Position numbers and translations under genes: made by a program. Below the pieces are notes generated by a model. That model was not told where the DNA came from and searched no databases. It worked only from the letters and a program-made list of their open reading frames with translations. A stretch of DNA of 64,000 nucleotides from NCBI RefSeq assembly GCF_019802345.1, contig NZ_JAINDZ010000009.1, forward strand, positions 1 to 64,000, given 5' to 3'. Below are positions 54,497 through 63,999 of the stretch, piece after piece (within the stretch, counting starts at the first letter, position 1; each line of letters begins with the position of its first letter). The stretch comes from Methylosinus sp. Sm6 (GTDB taxonomy: Bacteria; Pseudomonadota; Alphaproteobacteria; Rhizobiales; Beijerinckiaceae).

Positions 54497-56149
54497 TCAG
54501 AGCCCCGCGAGATAGCCGGTCGGATCGACCGGAGTCGCTCCCTTGCGCAGCTCGAAGTGCAGCTGCGGCGTGCCGACATTGCCCGACTGGCCCGATTTGG
54601 CGATGGTCTGCCCGCGCTTGACCTGATCGCCGCGCTTCACATCGAGCTCGCCATTGTGGGCGTAGGCCGAGACGAAGCCGTTCGGATGCCGGATCAGCAC
54701 CAGATTGCCATATCCTTTCAGCTCATTGCCGGCATAGGCGACGACGCCGCCCTCGGCCGCCTTCACCTGCGTGCCCTCCGGCACCGCGATGTTGATCCCG
54801 TCATTGCCGCCCGAATTGAAGCCCTGGATGATGCGCCCGCGCGCCGGCCAGCGGAATTCCGGATGAGCGTCGGCGGCCGCGGCCACAGCCGCGGCGGCTG
54901 TCGCCGGCGCCGGCTTCTCCTCCGCCTGCTGCTGAGCGGGCGGCAGCGACGCGACCGGCGTGCGGTCGATCCGCTGCGCCGGCTGAGCCGGCTGCGGCGC
55001 GGCGGCGATTTTCTTCTCGGCCTTTTCCACCGCGGCCTGCCGCTTGGGCTCGGGCGCAGGAGCCGGCGGCTCCTTCTTCGCGACCTGCTCTCGCGCTTTC
55101 GGCTCCGCCTTGGGCGCCGACTTGAGCTCCAGCTTGCGCGGCTCCGCCTTGGCGACGTCCTTGGGCGCGACAGGGCGCTCCTTGCGCGCGGACTCGGCGG
55201 CGGCGACCTTGCGGTCGGCCTCGACCTTGCGCGCCGGTTCGGGGGCGGCCTTGCGCGCCGGTTCAGCGTGAGCGGCCGCAACCACCTTGGCGGGCGCGAC
55301 GGCCTCGGCGCGGATCTGCGGCTTCGGCTTCTCGGCTTTCGCTTCGGCCGGCTGCGGCTTCGGCTTTTCGGCCTTCGCCTCGACGACGGGCTGCGCCTTC
55401 GGCTTCTCGACCTTCGCCTCGACGGGATGAGTCTTCGGCTTTTCGATCTTGGCCTCGGCGACGACGGCCTTCGGCTTTTCCGGCTTCGGCTCCACGACCG
55501 GCGCGCGCTTCTCCGCATGCGCCACCGCGACGATGGCGCGGCTGCGCTCGGGCGTCGGCTCGGCGGCGTGGCCGCCCCTGCCGAGACGATCGCGCATGTC
55601 GGCGACACGGGCCGGCTCGACGGCGGCCGGCGCGGCGCCGGCGCGATAGACAGGGATCACCAGGCGCGAGCCGGGATGAATCTCGGTCGGCCGTGAATAG
55701 CCGTTGACGCGCAGCAGCGCATCGAGCGGGACGCCATAGCGCGTCGCCACCACGCCCGCGGTCTCGCCGTCCGAGACGACAATCGGCGTGCCGCCTTCGG
55801 CGTTCCAATGATTGTAGCTGCCGGCGAGACGCGCGGCGGGCGCCGGGGCGGCCGGCGCAGGCGGCGGCGCATAGCGCTCGGCTTGCGCCATCGGCTGCTG
55901 CTGCTGCTGCGGCGGCAGCGGGCGCGAATGGATCACGCTGCGCGGCGGCGCGGCCTCGGCATAGGTGCGTGGGGGAATGGTCCCGGTCGGGGCGCGATCG
56001 ACTCGCGGCGCTCGATCCTCGAACGGATCGGCCATCGGATCGGAAAATCGCGTCGCATCGGAGCAACCGGCGAGCAATCCGGCCGCGCCGGCTGCGAACA
56101 TGAGCCGCCACGCGACTCGCGACAAGAAAACACGACGCTCAATTGCCAT
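54497..56149 (-). CDS. LysM/LytM lipoprotein with degenerate M23 domain (NlpD-like)
   Basis: The 550-aa protein has a lipobox LLAGC (Cys29), then a LysM domain (VVSDGETAGVVATRYGVPLDALLRVNGYSRPTEI), and then a 230-residue linker of Ala-Glu-Lys-Pro repeats (KPKAQPVVEAKAEKPKPQPAE-type). The C-terminal M23/LytM domain is GYGNLVLIRHPNGFVSAYAHN ... QLHFELRKG. The first zinc His-Asp pair (HxGID) is NDGIN and the HLHF His is Gln, as in non-catalytic NlpD/EnvC. It is therefore likely an amidase activator. It is the last gene of the surE-pcm cluster. Confidence 0.88.
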   Translation of the reverse strand: MAIERRVFLSRVAWRLMFAAGAAGLLAGCSDATRFSDPMADPFEDRAPRVDRAPTGTIPPRTYAEAAPPRSVIHSRPLPPQQQQQPMAQAERYAPPPAPAAPAPAARLAGSYNHWNAEGGTPIVVSDGETAGVVATRYGVPLDALLRVNGYSRPTEIHPGSRLVIPVYRAGAAPAAVEPARVADMRDRLGRGGHAAEPTPERSRAIVAVAHAEKRAPVVEPKPEKPKAVVAEAKIEKPKTHPVEAKVEKPKAQPVVEAKAEKPKPQPAEAKAEKPKPQIRAEAVAPAKVVAAAHAEPARKAAPEPARKVEADRKVAAAESARKERPVAPKDVAKAEPRKLELKSAPKAEPKAREQVAKKEPPAPAPEPKRQAAVEKAEKKIAAAPQPAQPAQRIDRTPVASLPPAQQQAEEKPAPATAAAAVAAAADAHPEFRWPARGRIIQGFNSGGNDGINIAVPEGTQVKAAEGGVVAYAGNELKGYGNLVLIRHPNGFVSAYAHNGELDVKRGDQVKRGQTIAKSGQSGNVGTPQLHFELRKGATPVDPTGYLAGL

Positions 56150-56280
56150 GACGCGACCCACACTCGAACGCGACTTCAGTGGGGTTCATCTAGCCATGCG
56201 GCGGTTAAGGGAGCGTTTAAGATGAATGCGCGTTCACGACGACCGACGCGATTTTAAGTAAATGCGCGAATTGGGGCGGG

Positions 56281-56964
56281 TCACATCGCCCGCGCCGCCC
56301 CTTCCAGCACGGCGCCCAGCCGGCAGGGGCCGAGATCGGCTTCGCTCCACAGCGCGCCGCCGTCGCGGCGCAGGCGACGCAGTCGCTCCTGCGGCCGCGC
56401 CTCCGCCGACCTCGCCGGCTCGATGCGTCCGAACTGAGCGACGCCGCCGGGCGCGAGCGCGTCGAGCAGCCATTTGGGCGGACCCGCCCGAAACGACATA
56501 TGCAGCACGATGCGGTCGAAGACGCCGACGGTCCGCCCCGGCGCGAGACCATCGCCGCAGATCGCCTCCACATTGCCGGCGCCGAGCTCGGCGAGCCGCA
56601 GCCGCGCCTCGCTCGCCAGCGTCGCAAAGCGCTCGATCGTCACGACCTCGCGGGCGAGACGCGCCAGCACCGCCGCGCCATAGCCCGAGCCCGTGCCGAT
56701 CTCCAGCACCCGATGATGCGGCTCGACCGCCAGCGCCTCGAGCCGCCGCGCGAGATCGGCGGGCGCGGGCAAGGTCTGACCGCAGGCGATCGGCAGAGCG
56801 ATGTTGCGCGCGGCGAGGTCGCGGAGGCGGTAGGGAGCAAAAAGCGCGCGCGGCGTCGTCTCGAAGGCGCGCATGACCGCAAGATCGCGCACGCCGACGC
56901 GCCGCAATTGCAGCAGCAGAGCGGCGCGCTCCTCGATCGTGCGTCCGTCCGCGCCCTCTTCCAT
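56281..56964 (-). CDS. pcm: Protein-L-isoaspartate O-methyltransferase
   Basis: Repairs isoaspartyl residues in damaged proteins using SAM, 227 aa. Motif I RVLEIGTGSGYGAAVLARLA is near 84-103. The PCMT pre-motif IACGQTLPAPADLARRLEAL (usually ISQPYIVA, here GQTLPAP) and the post-motifs are present. It starts 8 bases after the surE stop and so belongs to the surE-pcm operon. Confidence 0.93.
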   Translation of the reverse strand: MEEGADGRTIEERAALLLQLRRVGVRDLAVMRAFETTPRALFAPYRLRDLAARNIALPIACGQTLPAPADLARRLEALAVEPHHRVLEIGTGSGYGAAVLARLAREVVTIERFATLASEARLRLAELGAGNVEAICGDGLAPGRTVGVFDRIVLHMSFRAGPPKWLLDALAPGGVAQFGRIEPARSAEARPQERLRRLRRDGGALWSEADLGPCRLGAVLEGAARAM

Positions 56965-56971
56965 CGGCGTC

Positions 56972-57736
56972 CTATTCGAAGGCGGCGGAAAGCCGCGTCA
57001 GGGTCGGATGGTCGGTGAAGTCGAGGCGCAGGGGCGTCACGGAAATCCGGTTCTGCTCCACCGCCTCGAGATCGGTGCCCGGTCCCGGCGTGAAATTGCC
57101 GCGCTGGAACGATATCCAATAATAGGGAATGCCGCGACCGTCCTTGCGATCCTCGATGCGCATCAGATCATTGCTGCGCTGGCCCTGCATGGTGACGGAG
57201 ACGCCCCGCACCTCCTCGGGCCGGCAATTGGGGAAATTGACGTTCATCAGCACGCCCTTCGGAATGCCCGCCTCGACCAGCCTGCCGATCACCGCGGCGG
57301 CGTGCGCCTCGGCGCAGGCCCAATGAATATGCTGCCGGCCGGAGAAAAAATCATAGACCTGCGACAGGGCGATCGAGGGAACGCCGAGCAGCGTCCCCTC
57401 GATGGCGCCGGCGATGGTGCCGGAATAGCTCACATCCTCGGCGAGATTCTGTCCGGAGTTCACGCCTGACAGAATGAGATCCGGCGGCTTGTCGGCGAGC
57501 AGCTTGCGCACAGCCATGATGACGCAATCGGTCGGCGTGCCTTTGACAGCGAAATGGCGCGAGGAGATTTCGCGCAGGCGCAGCGGATCATTGATCGATA
57601 GCGAATGCGCGACGCCCGACTGCTCGCTCTCCGGCGCGACGACGAAAACGTCGTCGGTGAGCGTGCGCGCGACCCGCTCGGCGAGAGCGAGGCCCGCCGC
57701 GTGAATGCCGTCGTCATTGGTGATGAGGATGCGCAT
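56972..57736 (-). CDS. surE: 5'/3'-nucleotidase SurE
   Basis: Metal-dependent nucleotidase/exopolyphosphatase, 254 aa. The N-terminal metal site [16 protein letters not shown] has Asp8 and Asp9. The Ser in EQSGVAHS and Asn in SGVNSGQNL complete it. The length and end ([16 protein letters not shown]) are standard. It lies between serS and pcm, in the conserved alphaproteobacterial order. Confidence 0.96.
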   Translation of the reverse strand: MRILITNDDGIHAAGLALAERVARTLTDDVFVVAPESEQSGVAHSLSINDPLRLREISSRHFAVKGTPTDCVIMAVRKLLADKPPDLILSGVNSGQNLAEDVSYSGTIAGAIEGTLLGVPSIALSQVYDFFSGRQHIHWACAEAHAAAVIGRLVEAGIPKGVLMNVNFPNCRPEEVRGVSVTMQGQRSNDLMRIEDRKDGRGIPYYWISFQRGNFTPGPGTDLEAVEQNRISVTPLRLDFTDHPTLTRLSAAFE

Positions 57737-57748
57737 CGCTCGATTGTC

Positions 57749-57920
57749 CTCTTCTCCCGCTTGCGGGAGAAGGTGGCCCCGCGAAGCGGGGTCGGATGAG
57801 GGTCCCGACGAGTGCGAGCGCCCTATCCGTCCCCTGATCCAATTTTTGCGGAGCCCGAAGGACCCTCATCCGACCCTCGCTGACGCGAGGGCCACCTTCT
57901 CCCACGAGTGGGAGAAGGAG
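57749..57920. repeat. Dispersed palindromic repeat, family C (copy 1)
   Basis: CTTCTCCCGCTTGCGGGAGAAGG, then GGCCCCGCGAAGCGGGGTCGGATGAGGGTC, and after a spacer GACCCTCATCCGACCCTCGC and CCACCTTCTCCCACGAGTGGGAGAAGG. The whole is a pair of long facing arms. It lies between surE and serS and recurs on the other side of serS. Confidence 0.85.
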
Positions 57921-57928
57921 ACGCCCGA

Positions 57929-59251
57929 CTATCCCGCCTTCGTGATTCGTTCCAACCCGCCCATATAGGGGCGCAGAACCTTCGGCACGGTGACCGAGCC
58001 ATCGGCCTCCTGATAATTTTCGAGCACGGCGACGAGCGCGCGGCCGACCGCAACTCCCGAGCCGTTGAGCGTATGGACGAAGCGCGTCGCCTTGCCCTCG
58101 GCCGGCCGATAGCGCGCGTTCATGCGCCGCGCCTGAAAGTCGCCGCACAGCGAGCAGGAGGAAATCTCGCGATATTTCCCCTGCCCCGGCAGCCATACCT
58201 CGAGATCATAGGTTTTTTGCGAAGCAAAACCCATGTCGCCGGTGCAGAGCGTGACTTTTCGGTACGGCAGCTCGAGCAGCTGCAGCACTTTCTCCGCGCA
58301 GCCGCTCATGCGCTCGTGCTCCGCGAGCGATTGTTCCGGCGTCGTGATCGAGACGAGCTCGACCTTGTAGAACTGATGCTGCCTTATCATGCCGCGCGTG
58401 TCGCGCCCCGCGGCGCCGGCTTCCGCGCGGAAGCAGTAAGTGCCGGCGGTGAAGCGCAACGGCAGCTGCGCTTCGTCGAGGATCGATTCGCGGACAAGAT
58501 TGGTCAGCGGGACTTCGGCTGTGGGGATGAGCCAGTAGTCGGAGGTCGTCGACGCCGGCTCGTCGCCGTCCGTTCGACCCGCCGACACCGAAAACTGATC
58601 ATCGCGGAACTTCGGCAATTGCGCCGTGCCGAACATCGCGTCATCGCGCACCAGCAACGGCGGACTCACCTCGGAATAGCCGTGCTGATCCGTGTGCAGA
58701 TCGAGCATGAATTGCGCGAGCGCGCGCTCGAGGCGCGCCATCGGCCCTTTGTTCACGACGAAGCGCGCGCCGGACAATTTCGCCGCGCTCTCGAAATCCA
58801 TCAGCTTCAGGCCTTCGCCGATGTCGAAATGCTCCTTCGGCGGAAAGTCGAAATTGCGCAGGACGCCCCAGCGCAGCGCCTCGACATTGTCATGCTCGTC
58901 CTTGCCTTCGGGGACCTGGTCGAGCGGCGTGTTGGGGATTTCCGACAGCGCCGTGTCGAGCGCGGCGCTGGCCTCGCGCTCCTTATGCTCGAGCTGCGGA
59001 AACTCCTCCTTGAGCGTGGCGACCTCCGCCTTCAGCGCCTCGGCGCGGGCGGCGTCCTTCTCGCGCATGGCGAGGCCGATTTCTTTCGACGCGGCATTGC
59101 GCCGCTCCTGCGCCGCCTGCAACGCCGCGATCGCCGCGCGTCGCGAATCGTCGAGCGCGAGGAGGCTGTCCGAAAGCGGCGGGAGGCTGCGACGGCGGCG
59201 GCCTTCGTCGAAAGCGGCGGCGTTGTCGCGAATCCATTTGATGTCGTACAT
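57929..59251 (-). CDS. serS: Seryl-tRNA synthetase
   Basis: Class II synthetase, 440 aa. An N-terminal tRNA-binding coiled coil covers about residues 25-110 ([30 protein letters not shown] ... [12 protein letters not shown]). The catalytic domain has motif 2 [23 protein letters not shown] and motif 3 with [18 protein letters not shown]. The start at 59251 ([10 protein letters not shown]) is the family start. Both sides are bordered by family C repeats. Confidence 0.97.
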   Translation of the reverse strand: MYDIKWIRDNAAAFDEGRRRRSLPPLSDSLLALDDSRRAAIAALQAAQERRNAASKEIGLAMREKDAARAEALKAEVATLKEEFPQLEHKEREASAALDTALSEIPNTPLDQVPEGKDEHDNVEALRWGVLRNFDFPPKEHFDIGEGLKLMDFESAAKLSGARFVVNKGPMARLERALAQFMLDLHTDQHGYSEVSPPLLVRDDAMFGTAQLPKFRDDQFSVSAGRTDGDEPASTTSDYWLIPTAEVPLTNLVRESILDEAQLPLRFTAGTYCFRAEAGAAGRDTRGMIRQHQFYKVELVSITTPEQSLAEHERMSGCAEKVLQLLELPYRKVTLCTGDMGFASQKTYDLEVWLPGQGKYREISSCSLCGDFQARRMNARYRPAEGKATRFVHTLNGSGVAVGRALVAVLENYQEADGSVTVPKVLRPYMGGLERITKAG

Positions 59252-59270
59252 GACTCTTTCCGCCGCTCGG

Positions 59271-59440
59271 GGACCCTCATCCGACCCGGCTTCGCCGGCC
59301 CACCTTCTCCCGCGCGCGGGAGAAGGGAGCGGCCGACGTTTCGCGAAAACTCGGTGCGCGAATCCTTCTCCCACTCGTGGGAGAAGGTGGCCCCGCGAAG
59401 CGGGGTCGGATGTGGGTCCTTCTCCCGCATGCGGGAAAGA
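59271..59440. repeat. Dispersed palindromic repeat, family C (copy 2)
   Basis: GGGACCCTCATCCGACCCGGC, CCACCTTCTCCCGCGCGCGGGAGAAGG, then CCTTCTCCCACTCGTGGGAGAAGG and GGTGGCCCCGCGAAGCGGGG up to CTTCTCCCGCATGCGGGA. These are the same building blocks as at 57749-57920. It fills the tatC-serS gap (59252-59443). Confidence 0.85.
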
Positions 59441-59443
59441 GGG

Positions 59444-60226
59444 TCAACCCGTCGCTTCGGTCTGCTCCGCCGCGGCGCGCTTCTTCTCGATCAAGCGCAC
59501 AGAAATGATCGACGCCTCATAGAGCAGCAGCCCCGGCACGGCGAGGGCGAGCTGGCTGAACACGTCGGGCGGCGTCAGAATCGCCGCCACGATGAACACC
59601 AGCACGATCGCATAGCGGCGCTTCTCGGCGAGGAATTGCGAGGAGACGATGCCGATCTGCCCGAGCAGCGTCAGCGCCACCGGCAGCTGGAACACGACGC
59701 CGAAAGCGAGCACCAGCGTCATGATCAGCGAGAGATATTCGGAGACGCGGGGCAAGAGCTCGATCTGCGCCTTGCCGGGCTCGTTGGCCTGCTGCATCGA
59801 GATGAAGAAATGCAGCAGATTGGGCATGACCAGGAAATAGACCACGAGCGCGCCGAGCGCGAAGAAGACCGGCGTCGCGATCAGATAGGGCCGGAAGGCG
59901 TTGCGCTCGTGCTTGTAGAGGCCCGGCGCGACGAAGGCGTAGAGCTGGCCGAACACGACGGGACAGGAGATGAAGGCCGCCGTGAACATCGCCACTTTGA
60001 TCTGGGTGAAGAAATATTCCTGCGGCGCCGTGTAGATGAGCTTCGCCTCCGGCCCCGCCGCGAGCGTGTAGGGCACGACGAGCAGATTATAAATGTCCTT
60101 GGCGAAGAAGAAGGCCACGATGAAGGAGGCGAGAAAGCCCATCAGCGCGCGGATGAGGCGCTCGCGCAGCTCCATCAGATGCTCGATCAGCGGCGCCTTG
60201 GTCGCCTCGATATCGGCGTCGCTCAT
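59444..60226 (-). CDS. tatC: Twin-arginine translocase subunit TatC
   Basis: Receptor of the Tat system that recognises the RR signal peptide, 260 aa with six TM helices. Conserved ends: [35 protein letters not shown] and [11 protein letters not shown]. Its start overlaps the tatB stop by 4 bases. Confidence 0.96.
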   Translation of the reverse strand: MSDADIEATKAPLIEHLMELRERLIRALMGFLASFIVAFFFAKDIYNLLVVPYTLAAGPEAKLIYTAPQEYFFTQIKVAMFTAAFISCPVVFGQLYAFVAPGLYKHERNAFRPYLIATPVFFALGALVVYFLVMPNLLHFFISMQQANEPGKAQIELLPRVSEYLSLIMTLVLAFGVVFQLPVALTLLGQIGIVSSQFLAEKRRYAIVLVFIVAAILTPPDVFSQLALAVPGLLLYEASIISVRLIEKKRAAAEQTEATG

Positions 60227-60603
60227 TGGGACGGGCCTTCCGCGGGTCTATCCGCCGCCGGCCCATCCGCCGCCTGCGGCGGGGTTGCGGGCGCCGGGGT
60301 CGCGGGGGCCTCGATCGCGCCGACGATCTGCTCGCGCGCCTCGGTCAGCGGGTCGAAGGCGATATCGGTCTTGACCGCGGCGAAGGCGGAGTCGACCTCG
60401 CTCTTCAAGTCCTTTTGGACGTCGGCGAGCTCGGCCTCGCGCATCGCCTCCATGAACTGGCCCTGAAACTCGGCCGCCATGCGGCGCACGCGGCCGATGA
60501 GCTGGCCCACCTGGCGCAGCACGCGCGGCAGGTCCTTCGACGGAATCGCGATGAGCGCGACGATGCCGATGACGATCAGCTTGCCGGCGTCGAAATCGAA
60601 CAT
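60223..60603 (-). CDS. tatB: Twin-arginine translocase subunit TatB
   Basis: The 126-aa protein begins [33 protein letters not shown], with the TatB-type N-terminal TM helix, the amphipathic helix ([33 protein letters not shown]) and a Pro/Ala-rich tail. It is coupled to tatC by overlap. Confidence 0.93.
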   Translation of the reverse strand: MFDFDAGKLIVIGIVALIAIPSKDLPRVLRQVGQLIGRVRRMAAEFQGQFMEAMREAELADVQKDLKSEVDSAFAAVKTDIAFDPLTEAREQIVGAIEAPATPAPATPPQAADGPAADRPAEGPSQ

Positions 60604-60642
60604 GGCGCTGCGCAGCCTGTCTTCTCGAAGAGCGGCCCGGGA

Positions 60643-60885
60643 TCAGAGCTTGCGGGCTTCGGCGGGCTTGTCGTGCGCGGCCGCGTCATGGGCGAGCGGC
60701 TGATGCTCGAGGCTCTTCTGCGGCTCCTCGGCGGGCTTCGACTCGTCCTCGGCGAGGCCCTTCTTGAAGGCCTTTATGCCTTTGGCGACGTCGCCCATCA
60801 CCTCGGAAATCTTGAACTTGCCGCCGAACAGAATAAAGGCCACGGTGCCGACGACAATCCAGTGCCAGAGCGACAGACCACCCAT
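60643..60885 (-). CDS. tatA: Twin-arginine translocase subunit TatA
   Basis: The 80-aa pore subunit has [44 protein letters not shown], i.e. one short TM helix, the FGG hinge and the amphipathic helix, then an acidic His-containing tail. The start ATG 60885 is chosen by the conserved N-terminus. It is the first gene of tatA-tatB-tatC-serS-surE-pcm. Confidence 0.94.
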   Translation of the reverse strand: MGGLSLWHWIVVGTVAFILFGGKFKISEVMGDVAKGIKAFKKGLAEDESKPAEEPQKSLEHQPLAHDAAAHDKPAEARKL

Positions 60886-61065
60886 GGCGACCCTCCGATT
60901 TCTCTCGAGACAGGCCGCACCTCCGGCCGAAGTCGGGGCGAACCTAGGACGCCGGACGTATAAATACAAGCCGAATAGAGAGGATGGCGCGGCGCCTTCG
61001 GCGTATCGCCGACGCTCGCGCCGAGCCGTGGTCGCCGCTCCGGCGCTCACGGCTCGCGGGAAAGT

Positions 61066-61863
61066 TCATCCGGCCCGCGGCACGATCGTTCGGACGCGCT
61101 CGGCTCCTTCCGGCGTCGCGCGGAGCGGCCGACCGGCGAATCCGAGCGGCGGACCGCCGATTCCGAACGGCGGACCGCCGCCGGGAAGCTCGACGCTCCT
61201 GACGGCGGTCCGGTCGACCCTCACAATGAGCGAGGCGACATAGCCGCGCGCCGTCTCGCGCAAGTCGCCTTGAACGGTTTCCCCGGCCTGCAGGGCGATG
61301 GCGTCGGTCGCGTTCAGCGTGTCGCGCAGACGGCCGCGCTCATAGGCCGGAACATTCGCGTAGAGATATTCGCTGAGAGCGTCGGGAAGGAAGAGCTGCG
61401 AGGTGAGCCGCGTCGTCGAGCCGTCGATCACCTTGAAATGAACATGGGCGGTGCGGCCCGGATACCAGCCGGGATAGACGCTCGAGAAGCGCGCCGCGCC
61501 GTCGGCCGCCGCCCTTTGCGTTCCGCGCAGAAAGGTCTCGCCGCGCGCGTCGGTCTTTCCTCCGTCTCCCTGGCCGGAGAACCCGGAATAGCGGCCGAGA
61601 GCGTCGCAATGCCAGACGTCGACGCGCGCGCCTTCGAAGGCCGCCCCGGTCTGATCGCGAATCGTGAAGACGATCTCGAGCGGAACGCCCGGCCGCCCCT
61701 CCGCGATCTCGGCGCGCGAGAGCGAAAGGTCGAGATAGAACGGCCCCTCGACCGCCGCCGCGGTGAAGGGAGCGTCGGCAGCCGCGGCGGGAACCGGCGG
61801 CAGCGCCGCCGCCGCCGCGCCGCCGAGCGCGCCGGCGACCAATCCGCGCCTCGTGGTGAACAC
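61066..61863 (-). CDS. Intradiol ring-cleavage dioxygenase family protein with Tat signal
   Basis: The 265-aa protein starts at GTG 61863, six bases after GAGGAG. TTRRGLVAGALGGAAAAALPPVPAAAA is a twin-arginine signal. The dioxygenase core holds Fe(III) ligands Tyr92 (GRYSGF), Tyr134 (GWYPGR), His140 and His142 (AHVHF). The C-terminal 30 residues are Gly/Pro-rich. True intradiol enzymes split catechols in the cytoplasm; the exported type has no settled substrate. It is 180 bases upstream of tatA on the same strand, so substrate and translocase genes adjoin. Confidence 0.87.
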   Translation of the reverse strand: MFTTRRGLVAGALGGAAAAALPPVPAAAADAPFTAAAVEGPFYLDLSLSRAEIAEGRPGVPLEIVFTIRDQTGAAFEGARVDVWHCDALGRYSGFSGQGDGGKTDARGETFLRGTQRAAADGAARFSSVYPGWYPGRTAHVHFKVIDGSTTRLTSQLFLPDALSEYLYANVPAYERGRLRDTLNATDAIALQAGETVQGDLRETARGYVASLIVRVDRTAVRSVELPGGGPPFGIGGPPLGFAGRPLRATPEGAERVRTIVPRAG

Positions 61864-62071
61864 TTGCGTCTCCTCGGTTCGAGTTGGCAGGACCGCCAGC
61901 ATCGGTCCCGCACATTTCCCCATGGCGACGGAACGCCGCTCATTGTTTCCGCTCGCTATCGGGAGCGCAGCCGCCGAAGATCGACGGGCGCGCTGCGCGG
62001 CGGCGCAGGACGCGCTATAAGGCGCCGGCGCGGCGATCCGGCCGCGTGTTCGCTCGAGAGCCCGACAGATC

Positions 62072-63196
62072 GTGACGCGCCCTTCCCTCGATTCCTTCCG
62101 CCGCATCGTCGTCAAGGTCGGCTCCTCGCTGCTCGTCGATCCGCGCAAGGCCGAGGCGAAGCGAGACTGGCTCGCAAAGCTCGCCGGCGACCTCGCCGCG
62201 CTGCACCGGCGCGGCGCGGATGTGCTGGTCGTCTCCTCCGGGGCGGTGGCGCTCGGGCGCAGCGTGCTCGGCCTGCCGCCGGGGCCGCTGCCGCTCGAGG
62301 ACAGCCAGGCCGCCGCCGCCGTGGGCCAGATCGCCCTCGCCCGCCTCTGGTCGGAGACGCTCGGCGATCTCGGCGTCGCCGCGGGACAAATCCTCGTCAC
62401 CTTCGGCGACACGGAGGAGCGCCGCCGCTACCTCTACGCGCGCGAATGTCTCAACCGGCTGCTGGCGCTGCGCGCCATGCCGGTGATCAACGAGAACGAC
62501 ACGGTGGCGACGGCGGAAATCCGCTATGGCGACAATGACCGGCTCGCCGCCCGCGTCGCCACCATGGCCAGCGCCGATCTCCTGGTGCTGCTCTCGGATA
62601 TCGACGGGCTCTACACCGCCCCGCCGGCGAGCGATCCGTCGGCGAAGCGGATCGAGGTCGTGCAGCGGGTGACGGCGGAGGTCGAGGCGATGGCCGGCGG
62701 CGCCGCCTCGCTCTATTCGCGCGGCGGCATGCGCACCAAGATCGAGGCGGCCAAGATCGCGAACACCGGCGGCGCCCATATGGTGATCGCCGACGGACGC
62801 GTCGACGCGCCGCTCTCGCGCATCGCCGCGGGCGGGCCCTGCACCTGGTTCCTCACCTCCTCCACTCCGGTCACGGCGCGCAAGAAATGGATCGCCGGCT
62901 CGCTCGAGCCCAAGGGCGTCGCGCATGTGGACCAAGGCGCCGAGCGCGCGCTGTTTTCCGGCAAGAGCTTGCTGCCGGCGGGGATCACGGCGATCGAGGG
63001 CGGCTTCGCCCGCGGCGATTGCGTCGTCATTCGCAACGCCGCCGGCGGCGAGATCGGCCGCGGGCTCGTCACCTATGACGCGACCGACGCGCTCCGCATC
63101 ATCGGGCGGTCCTCGCGCGAGATCGAGGGCGTCCTCGGCTTCAAGGGACCGGACGAGATCATTCATCGCGACGATATGGCGCTCAACGGCGATTGA
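62072..63196 (+). CDS. proB: Glutamate 5-kinase
   Basis: First step of proline synthesis from glutamate, 374 aa. The amino acid kinase domain ([63 protein letters not shown]) and the C-terminal PUA domain (about 280-365, [22 protein letters not shown]) are both present. Start is GTG 62072. Neither obgE nor proA, its common neighbours, is beside it. Confidence 0.95.
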   Translation: MTRPSLDSFRRIVVKVGSSLLVDPRKAEAKRDWLAKLAGDLAALHRRGADVLVVSSGAVALGRSVLGLPPGPLPLEDSQAAAAVGQIALARLWSETLGDLGVAAGQILVTFGDTEERRRYLYARECLNRLLALRAMPVINENDTVATAEIRYGDNDRLAARVATMASADLLVLLSDIDGLYTAPPASDPSAKRIEVVQRVTAEVEAMAGGAASLYSRGGMRTKIEAAKIANTGGAHMVIADGRVDAPLSRIAAGGPCTWFLTSSTPVTARKKWIAGSLEPKGVAHVDQGAERALFSGKSLLPAGITAIEGGFARGDCVVIRNAAGGEIGRGLVTYDATDALRIIGRSSREIEGVLGFKGPDEIIHRDDMALNGD

Positions 63197-63416
63197 CTCC
63201 GGCTTGACCGGGCCGAGGATCAGCCGGTATCGAGGATCAGCGCGGCGCTATGGCGACGATGCGCGCCGGGCCGCCGGCGCCGTTCGTGATCTTCATCGTC
63301 GGCGGCAGCTCAATCGAGATGGGCCAGATCGAGCTCCCCGACGAGAGTCGCGCCATGCTCGAAGGCCCGGCTCAATCGGGTCGAGGCCCGAGACCTTCGA
63401 GTCGCCGCACGAGCCG

Positions 63417-63857
63417 TCAGGGCTCGAGGCTGCGCCAGCGGAACAGCAGTCCGGCCGTCAACCCGCCGAGCAGGGGCGCGGCGAAAAACAGCCACAGCTG
63501 CCTTGCCCCCGACGAACACCGCCAGGCCGAGCGAGCGCGCCGGATTGACGGAGGCGCCGGTCACGCGAATGAGCGCGATATGAATGACGACGAGAGCGAA
63601 ACCTATGGCGATTCCCGCCTGGGCGGAGCCGCCATTGGCCGAGGTCGCGCCGAGGATGACGACGAGAAACAAGAATGTGCCGACGAGTTCCGCCAGAAAC
63701 GCCGAGGCCGTCGAAATATTGCTCCAGCCGTTCTGACCGAGGCCCGCGACGGCGACGTCATATCCGCCTTCGCGCCCATTCAATATGGCGTAGAGAATAG
63801 CCGCGCCGGCGATCGCGCCGATGCATTGCGCGATGATATAGCCGATCGCGGACGAGG
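63417..63857 (-). pseudogene. Aquaporin (MIP family), 5' half missing and 3' frameshift
   Basis: One minus-strand frame reads IGYIIAQCIGAIAGAAILYAIL, a loop GREGGYDVA, STASAFLAELVGTFLFLVVILGAT, AGIAIGFALVVIHIALIRVTG and ASVNPARSLGLAVFVGG, the second half of an AqpZ-type channel with the second NPA box. Near 63465-63475 the frame is lost and another continues QLWLFFAAPLLGGLTAGLLF to a TGA (63417-63419), so a few bases are missing. The first half, with the first NPA box, is absent: upstream sequence turns into RCC1-like remnants. Not functional as read. Confidence 0.8.
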
Positions 63858-63865
63858 GCCGTGAA

Positions 63866-63999
63866 GCCGGGCACGTTTCTGGGGGTGTAGCGTGGCAGGG
63901 TCGTCCCGTTGCCGAACTCGCCCCACCCGTACGCGATTTGGCGTGAGGCGGTCTGTCCGCGTGCCGTCGCCGAGCTGGCCATAGAAATTCGAGCCCCAG
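63866..63999 (-). pseudogene. RCC1-like repeat remnants, frameshifted
   Basis: Reading the minus strand from the window edge, WGSNFYGQLGDGTRTDRLTPN is a clear RCC1-type blade, and after a frame change near 63940 YGWGEFGNGTTLPRYTPRN then VPGFTALV is a second one. About 25-30 residues that should separate two blades are missing. The sequence joins the aquaporin fragment at about 63860. The rest of the gene, if any, lies outside the window. Confidence 0.65.

Noticed and set aside
63758-63982. A 74-codon minus-strand frame as an independent gene
   Set aside because: It is a piece of an RCC1-like blade joined out of frame to aquaporin codons, not a gene with its own start.
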